From DASZHJ01 sp963735465 (lineage in GTDB: Bacteria > Pseudomonadota > Alphaproteobacteria > ATCC43930 > CGMCC-115725), in assembly GCA_963735465.1 (NCBI GenBank), contig CAVTLA010000001.1:4650001-4714000 (forward strand): a stretch of DNA of 64,000 bases, in the 5' to 3' direction. This document shows, piece by piece, positions 60,882-64,000 of this stretch. Each line of letters starts with the position of its first letter. Position 1 is the stretch's first letter. The notes below the pieces were generated by a model. The model was given only the letters and a program-made list of their open reading frames with translations, did no database searches and was not told the origin of the DNA. Both the position numbers and the translations under genes were made by a program.

Positions 60882-61670
60882 TCACCCCGACTTCGCCAGC
60901 ATCACCAGCTTGAAATCGGGCCGGCCGGCCAGCGTGAGCGAGATCTGCTCGTAGCGGAGCATTCCGTCCGTGGGATGATTGAAGCTGCGCTCGCCGCCTT
61001 CCCGGGAGATCACGCCGTGCTCATCCCAGAGACGGGCGAAGAGATCGCTCTGGCGGCGAAGGTCGTCGATGAGGGCGCGTAGCTCCGGGTCTTCCAGGTG
61101 CCGGCTGGTGTCGGCGCGGAATTCCGCCAGCACGCGCCGGGCGCGCTCCTGGCGATCGGGGATCAGGCGCCGCGCGTCCGGCGAGAGAAAGATGTAACGC
61201 AGCAGATTGCGCTCGCCGCCGTCGAGCCAGCCGACGAAGAGCCGCGCCGCGGCCTGGTTCCAGGCGCTGGCGTTCCAGGCGCGGTCCAGCACATAGGCGG
61301 GGAGCGCGATGGCATCGAGGGCGGCGACCAGGGCCGGCGGCGCGGTCATCGCCGCACCGGTCTCGGGGTTGGGGTCGCGCTTCTCGGCGAGCTCGAAGAG
61401 ATAGGCCCGCTCCGCCGCCGAGAGCTGCAAGGTGCGGGCGAGGCGCGCCAGCGCCGCCGGCGAGGCGGAGACGTCGCGGCCCTGCTCGATCCAGCTGTAC
61501 CAGGTGGCGCTCATGCCGCAGAGCTGCGCCACCTCCTCCCGGCGGAGCCCCGGCGTGCGGCGGCGCTCACCGCCGGCAAGGCCGAGGCTCGCGGGCGTCA
61601 GCCGCGCGCGGTGGGCGCGCAGGAAATCCCCGAGGAGGCGGCGCTGTCCGGCGGCGGGGGCGGCGACCAT
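60882..61670 (-). CDS. XRE family regulator with MmyB-like ligand-binding domain
   Basis: 262 residues. HTH at about 12-80 (LGDFLRAHRARLTPASLGL, then PGLRREEVAQLCGMSATWYS). The C-terminal domain (AYVLDRAWNASAWNQAAARLF, LLRYIFLSPDARRLI) matches the MmyB-type PAS-like ligand pocket, which can bind fatty acids. It is divergent from the methyltransferase gene and likely controls it. A TATAAA lies exactly where a leaderless start would put a -10. Confidence 0.9.
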   Translation of the reverse strand: MVAAPAAGQRRLLGDFLRAHRARLTPASLGLAGGERRRTPGLRREEVAQLCGMSATWYSWIEQGRDVSASPAALARLARTLQLSAAERAYLFELAEKRDPNPETGAAMTAPPALVAALDAIALPAYVLDRAWNASAWNQAAARLFVGWLDGGERNLLRYIFLSPDARRLIPDRQERARRVLAEFRADTSRHLEDPELRALIDDLRRQSDLFARLWDEHGVISREGGERSFNHPTDGMLRYEQISLTLAGRPDFKLVMLAKSG

Positions 61671-61675
61671 GGCAG

Positions 61676-61710
61676 TTTTTATACCAGGATAAGTGCACTC
61701 CTAGTACCAG
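61676..61710. promoter_or_regulatory. Divergent promoter/operator between XRE regulator and methyltransferase
   Basis: TATAAA on the minus strand (61683-61678) ends 7 bases before the regulator ATG. Just upstream are the 8-bp palindrome AGTGCACT (61692-61699) flanked by two direct TACCAG copies (61682 and 61705), a likely binding site of the regulator itself. Confidence 0.5.
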
Positions 61711-61778
61711 TTTAATGTTGCCTGCTATTGATGCTCCCGCCGCGGCTGGACCCGCCGCGATTTGCCGAGGAGGATGAG

Positions 61779-62549
61779 ATGATGACCGCCAAGACCCACG
61801 AGAGCGTTGTCACGGGCCAGTTCGGCCCCCGCGCCGCGGCCTATGTCACCAGCGCCGTCCACGCCCAGGGCGAGGACCTCCAGAAGCTCGCGGAGATGGT
61901 GCGCGGACAGGGCACGGCGCGGGCGCTCGATCTCGGCTGCGGCGGCGGTCATGTGAGCTTCCACGTGGCGCCCCATGTGGCCGAGGTCGTGGCCTACGAT
62001 CTCTCGGAGGAGATGCTGGCGGCGGTGCGGGGCTCCGCGGCGGAGCGGGGCCTGGGCAATATCGTGACACACCAGGGCGCGGTGGAGCGGCTCCCCTTCG
62101 AGGACGCGTCCTTCGATTTCGTCATCAGCCGTCTCAGCGCCCATCACTGGCGCGATTTCGCCGCCGGCCTGCGGGAGGCGCGGCGCGTCCTCAAGCGCTC
62201 CGGCCGCGCGGTCTTCATCGACGGGGTGACGCCGGGGCAGGGCCTCCTCGACACCTATCTGCAGACGATCGAGCTGCTACGGGACCCCTCGCACTTCCGC
62301 AACTATTCCCGCGCCGAGTGGCGCCAGGCGCTGACCGACGCGGGCTTCGTCCCCGACGCCGGCACGCTGCGGAAGCTGCCCCTGGACTTCTCCTCCTGGG
62401 TCGCCCGCATCAACACGCCGGAAATCCATGTGAAGGCGATCCGCTCGCTCCACGGCAAGGTGTCGAAGGACGTGCTGGATTATTTCCAGACCAAGCCCGA
62501 CGGCAGCTTCACCCTCGACATCATGACCTTCAACGCGACGCCGGCGTAG
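61779..62549 (+). CDS. Class I SAM-dependent methyltransferase
   Basis: 256 residues; start 61779 (or the next codon) follows GAGGAGG. Motif I ALDLGCGGGHVSFHVAP, motif II VVAYDLSEEML, and the post-I FEDASFDFVISRLSAHHW, then VFIDGVTPGQGLLDT. It resembles UbiE/arsenite-type small-molecule methyltransferases, without the arsenite cysteines. It is probably under the divergent XRE regulator. Confidence 0.9.
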   Translation: MMTAKTHESVVTGQFGPRAAAYVTSAVHAQGEDLQKLAEMVRGQGTARALDLGCGGGHVSFHVAPHVAEVVAYDLSEEMLAAVRGSAAERGLGNIVTHQGAVERLPFEDASFDFVISRLSAHHWRDFAAGLREARRVLKRSGRAVFIDGVTPGQGLLDTYLQTIELLRDPSHFRNYSRAEWRQALTDAGFVPDAGTLRKLPLDFSSWVARINTPEIHVKAIRSLHGKVSKDVLDYFQTKPDGSFTLDIMTFNATPA

Positions 62550-62550
62550 A

Positions 62551-62985
62551 TCAGTAGACGGTTTCCGGCGGCTCGGCGGGCGCGACGTCAAGCTTGATCA
62601 CGATCCGGTCGTTGTCGCTGCGCACCACCAGGAAATCGACGGTCTCGCTGGTGCCGAGATTCCGCTCCTGGTGCGGGACGTGGGGCGCGAAGTAGATGAA
62701 ATCGCCGGGCCCTACTTCCGCGGCGAATTCCAGCCACTCGCCCCAGCGGATCTCGCTGCGGCCCTTCACGACGTAGACCGCCACCTCGTGCCGGCCGTGA
62801 TGGTGCGCGCCGGTGTTCGCGTTGGGCGGCAGCGTGACCGTGCCGATCCAGGTCTCTTTTCCGCCGCTGCCGGTGAAATCGAACGCGGTAGCGCGTCCGG
62901 TTCCCGAGGGTCCGCGCATCGCCGCGTCCAGGGACGTGGCGCGCACCACTCGCACGCCGTCGGTCCGCCAGTTTGGTGCGCTCAT
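62551..62985 (-). CDS. Cupin-domain protein
   Basis: 144 residues. Motif 1 ANTGAHHHGRHEVAVYVVKG and motif 2 PGDFIYFAPHVPHQERN carry a full 3-His/1-Glu-type metal site. ATG 62985 is used; a GTG at 62991, overlapping the aldo/keto reductase stop, is also possible. It ends 1 bp from the convergent methyltransferase stop. Function unknown. Confidence 0.88.
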   Translation of the reverse strand: MSAPNWRTDGVRVVRATSLDAAMRGPSGTGRATAFDFTGSGGKETWIGTVTLPPNANTGAHHHGRHEVAVYVVKGRSEIRWGEWLEFAAEVGPGDFIYFAPHVPHQERNLGTSETVDFLVVRSDNDRIVIKLDVAPAEPPETVY

Positions 62986-62987
62986 TG

Positions 62988-63812
62988 TCACGCGGCGTCC
63001 CAGTCCGGCGACCAGCCGGGATTGACGACGCGGGTCTTGGCGGGCAGCCCGTCGAGGGCGCGGCGGTCCTCGGCGTCGAGCTCGAAATCGAAGATGTCGA
63101 AATTCTCCCGGGCGTGCTTCTCGGTGGAGGTGCGGGGGATGGCGGTGACGCCCCTCTGCTCCACGAGCCAGCGCAGCGCCACCTGGCTCAGGCTCATGCC
63201 GTGCTTCTTGGCGACGCGCTCCGCCACCGCGTTGCCCGCGAGCTTGCCGCGGGCGAGGGGACAATAGGCGGTGACGACAATGCCGTGCTTGCGGGCATAG
63301 TCCAGGACCGGCTTCTGGGACAGCAGCAGGTGGTATTCCACCTGATTGCAGGCGATGCCGTCGCCGAGCTTGGCCACGGCTTCCTGCATCAGCGCCACGG
63401 TGAAGTTGCTGACGCCGATCTGCCGCACCTTGCCGGCGGACTGGAGCTTGGCGAAGGCGTCGAGAGTCTCCGCCACCGGCACCTCCGCATTGGGCCAATG
63501 GATCAGCAGGAGATCGACGTAGTCCGTGCGGAGCTTCTTGAGGGATTGCTCGACCGACGGCGCCACCTTCGGCCCGGCCAAGCTCGCCATCCAGACTTTC
63601 GTGGTGAGAAAGATGTCGCTCCGCGCCAGCTTCGAGGCGGCGATGGCGCGGCCCACCTCCGCCTCGTTCTCGTAGACCTGGGCGGTATCGACGTGGCGAT
63701 AGCCGATCTCCAGCGCCGCCGCGACCGCCCGCTCGCAGGTGCCGCCGGTGAGCTGCCAGGTGCCGAATCCCAGGGCCGGCACCTTGGTTCCGCGCATATC
63801 CGCAAAGATCAT
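62988..63812 (-). CDS. Aldo/keto reductase, 2,5-diketogluconate reductase-like
   Basis: 274 residues. Catalytic Asp-Tyr in YRHVDTAQVYENEAEVG, Lys in FLTTKVW, His in LLLIHWPN. VRQIGVSNFTVALMQEA and the C-terminal IPRTSTEKHARENF bind NADPH. Start 63812 with AAGGA upstream. It is cotranscribed with the cupin (2-bp gap). Confidence 0.92.
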   Translation of the reverse strand: MIFADMRGTKVPALGFGTWQLTGGTCERAVAAALEIGYRHVDTAQVYENEAEVGRAIAASKLARSDIFLTTKVWMASLAGPKVAPSVEQSLKKLRTDYVDLLLIHWPNAEVPVAETLDAFAKLQSAGKVRQIGVSNFTVALMQEAVAKLGDGIACNQVEYHLLLSQKPVLDYARKHGIVVTAYCPLARGKLAGNAVAERVAKKHGMSLSQVALRWLVEQRGVTAIPRTSTEKHARENFDIFDFELDAEDRRALDGLPAKTRVVNPGWSPDWDAA

Positions 63813-63837
63813 GTCATGAATTTCCTTGAGAGTGATG

Positions 63838-64000
63838 TCAGGCGGCGCGGTCGAAGGCGGTTCCGATCCTGGCGGCGGCAAGCGCCGCCTTCAGGCGCTC
63901 GATCTCCACCGCCGGCAGCTTCATCAGCGGCGGCCGCACCACCGCCCGCGGGAGCCGGCCCAGCAGTACCAGCGCCTCCTTCATGCGGTTGTGCATGTCG
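63838..64000 (-). CDS. C-terminus of a dihydrodipicolinate synthase (DapA) family protein
   Basis: Only the last 53 or so codons are in the window, ending at the TGA at 63838-63840. The sequence reads HNRMKEALVLLGRLPRAVVR, then PPLMKLPAVEIERLKAALAA, matching the end of DapA-family aldolases. It lies upstream of the aldo/keto reductase with a 25-bp gap. Its substrate is unknown. Confidence 0.75.
   Translation of the reverse strand, partial: DMHNRMKEALVLLGRLPRAVVRPPLMKLPAVEIERLKAALAAARIGTAFDRAA

Noticed and set aside
1..64000. CRISPR array, tRNA, rRNA or riboswitch
   Set aside because: No regularly spaced short repeats, no cloverleaf-like or rRNA segments, and no recognisable cobalamin, SAM or glycine riboswitch core in the longer gaps.

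Overview
The window is about 64 kb of GC-rich, gene-dense DNA that reads as a chromosomal segment of a metabolically versatile, probably oligotrophic alphaproteobacterium. I infer this from the many ABC uptake systems with periplasmic binding proteins, SDR oxidoreductases, LysR and GntR regulators, a polyhydroxybutyrate module, a Caulobacter-type SigF/NrsF pair, and dispersed hairpin repeats of a kind common in Rhizobiales/Rhodospirillales-like genomes. I cannot name a genus. I see no rRNA, tRNA, CRISPR array, transposase or phage gene.

Layout. 1-7.5 kb: end of a molybdenum hydroxylase large subunit, a four-gene nitrate/sulfonate-type ABC transporter, an SDR and a class V aminotransferase. 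7.6-13.3 kb: a hypothetical protein, a DUF188 protein, a small membrane protein coupled to a membrane chemoreceptor, then a branched-chain-type binding protein with a MetE-core methyltransferase. 13.3-17.1 kb: a bufferin (copper-binding modified peptide) operon, bufA-bufB-bufC-doxX, divergent from sigF-nrsF, with a clear SigF-type promoter in front of bufA. 17-21 kb: a flavin disulfide oxidoreductase, MsrB, an MFS transporter and a cupin. 21.3-24.8 kb: a PHB-related group (phasin-like protein, LysR, bdhA, patatin). 24.8-27 kb: a membrane class III cyclase whose start codon lies inside a dispersed repeat. 27.3-29.4 kb: a second bufA-doxX pair followed by a type II NADH dehydrogenase-like protein, without bufB/bufC nearby. 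29.5-31.1 kb: LysR and a peroxiredoxin-like protein. 31.1-37 kb: one-carbon genes: an intact metF, a frameshifted metF relic, an HTH-methyltransferase, and a divergent GntR with a second MetE-core gene. 37.1-42.4 kb: a polyamine/opine-type ABC transporter with an amidohydrolase. 42.6-43.8 kb: an SDR and a small protein.

From 43.9 to 59.5 kb every gene lies on the minus strand: an SMP-30 lactonase-like protein, orphan binding proteins, a frameshifted amidohydrolase, an enoyl-CoA hydratase/acyl-CoA ligase/SDR trio, a complete Liv-type ABC transporter, a cupin with a histone-like tail, an SDR and an aldo/keto reductase. This looks like uptake of carboxylic or amino-acid-like compounds coupled to CoA activation and oxidation. 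59.6-64 kb holds an FAD amine oxidase-like protein, a regulator/methyltransferase divergent pair, a cupin, an aldo/keto reductase and the end of a dihydrodipicolinate-synthase-family gene.

The most interesting observations are: (1) the bufferin operon with a SigF promoter and its orphan second bufA; (2) ten copies of a long hairpin repeat that nearly always lie 17-30 bp from a stop codon, one of them supplying a start codon; (3) decaying genes (metF copy, amidohydrolase, binding-protein remnant); (4) iterated operator-like motifs between the HTH-methyltransferase and GntR genes; and (5) a 38-codon membrane-protein gene next to nrsF.
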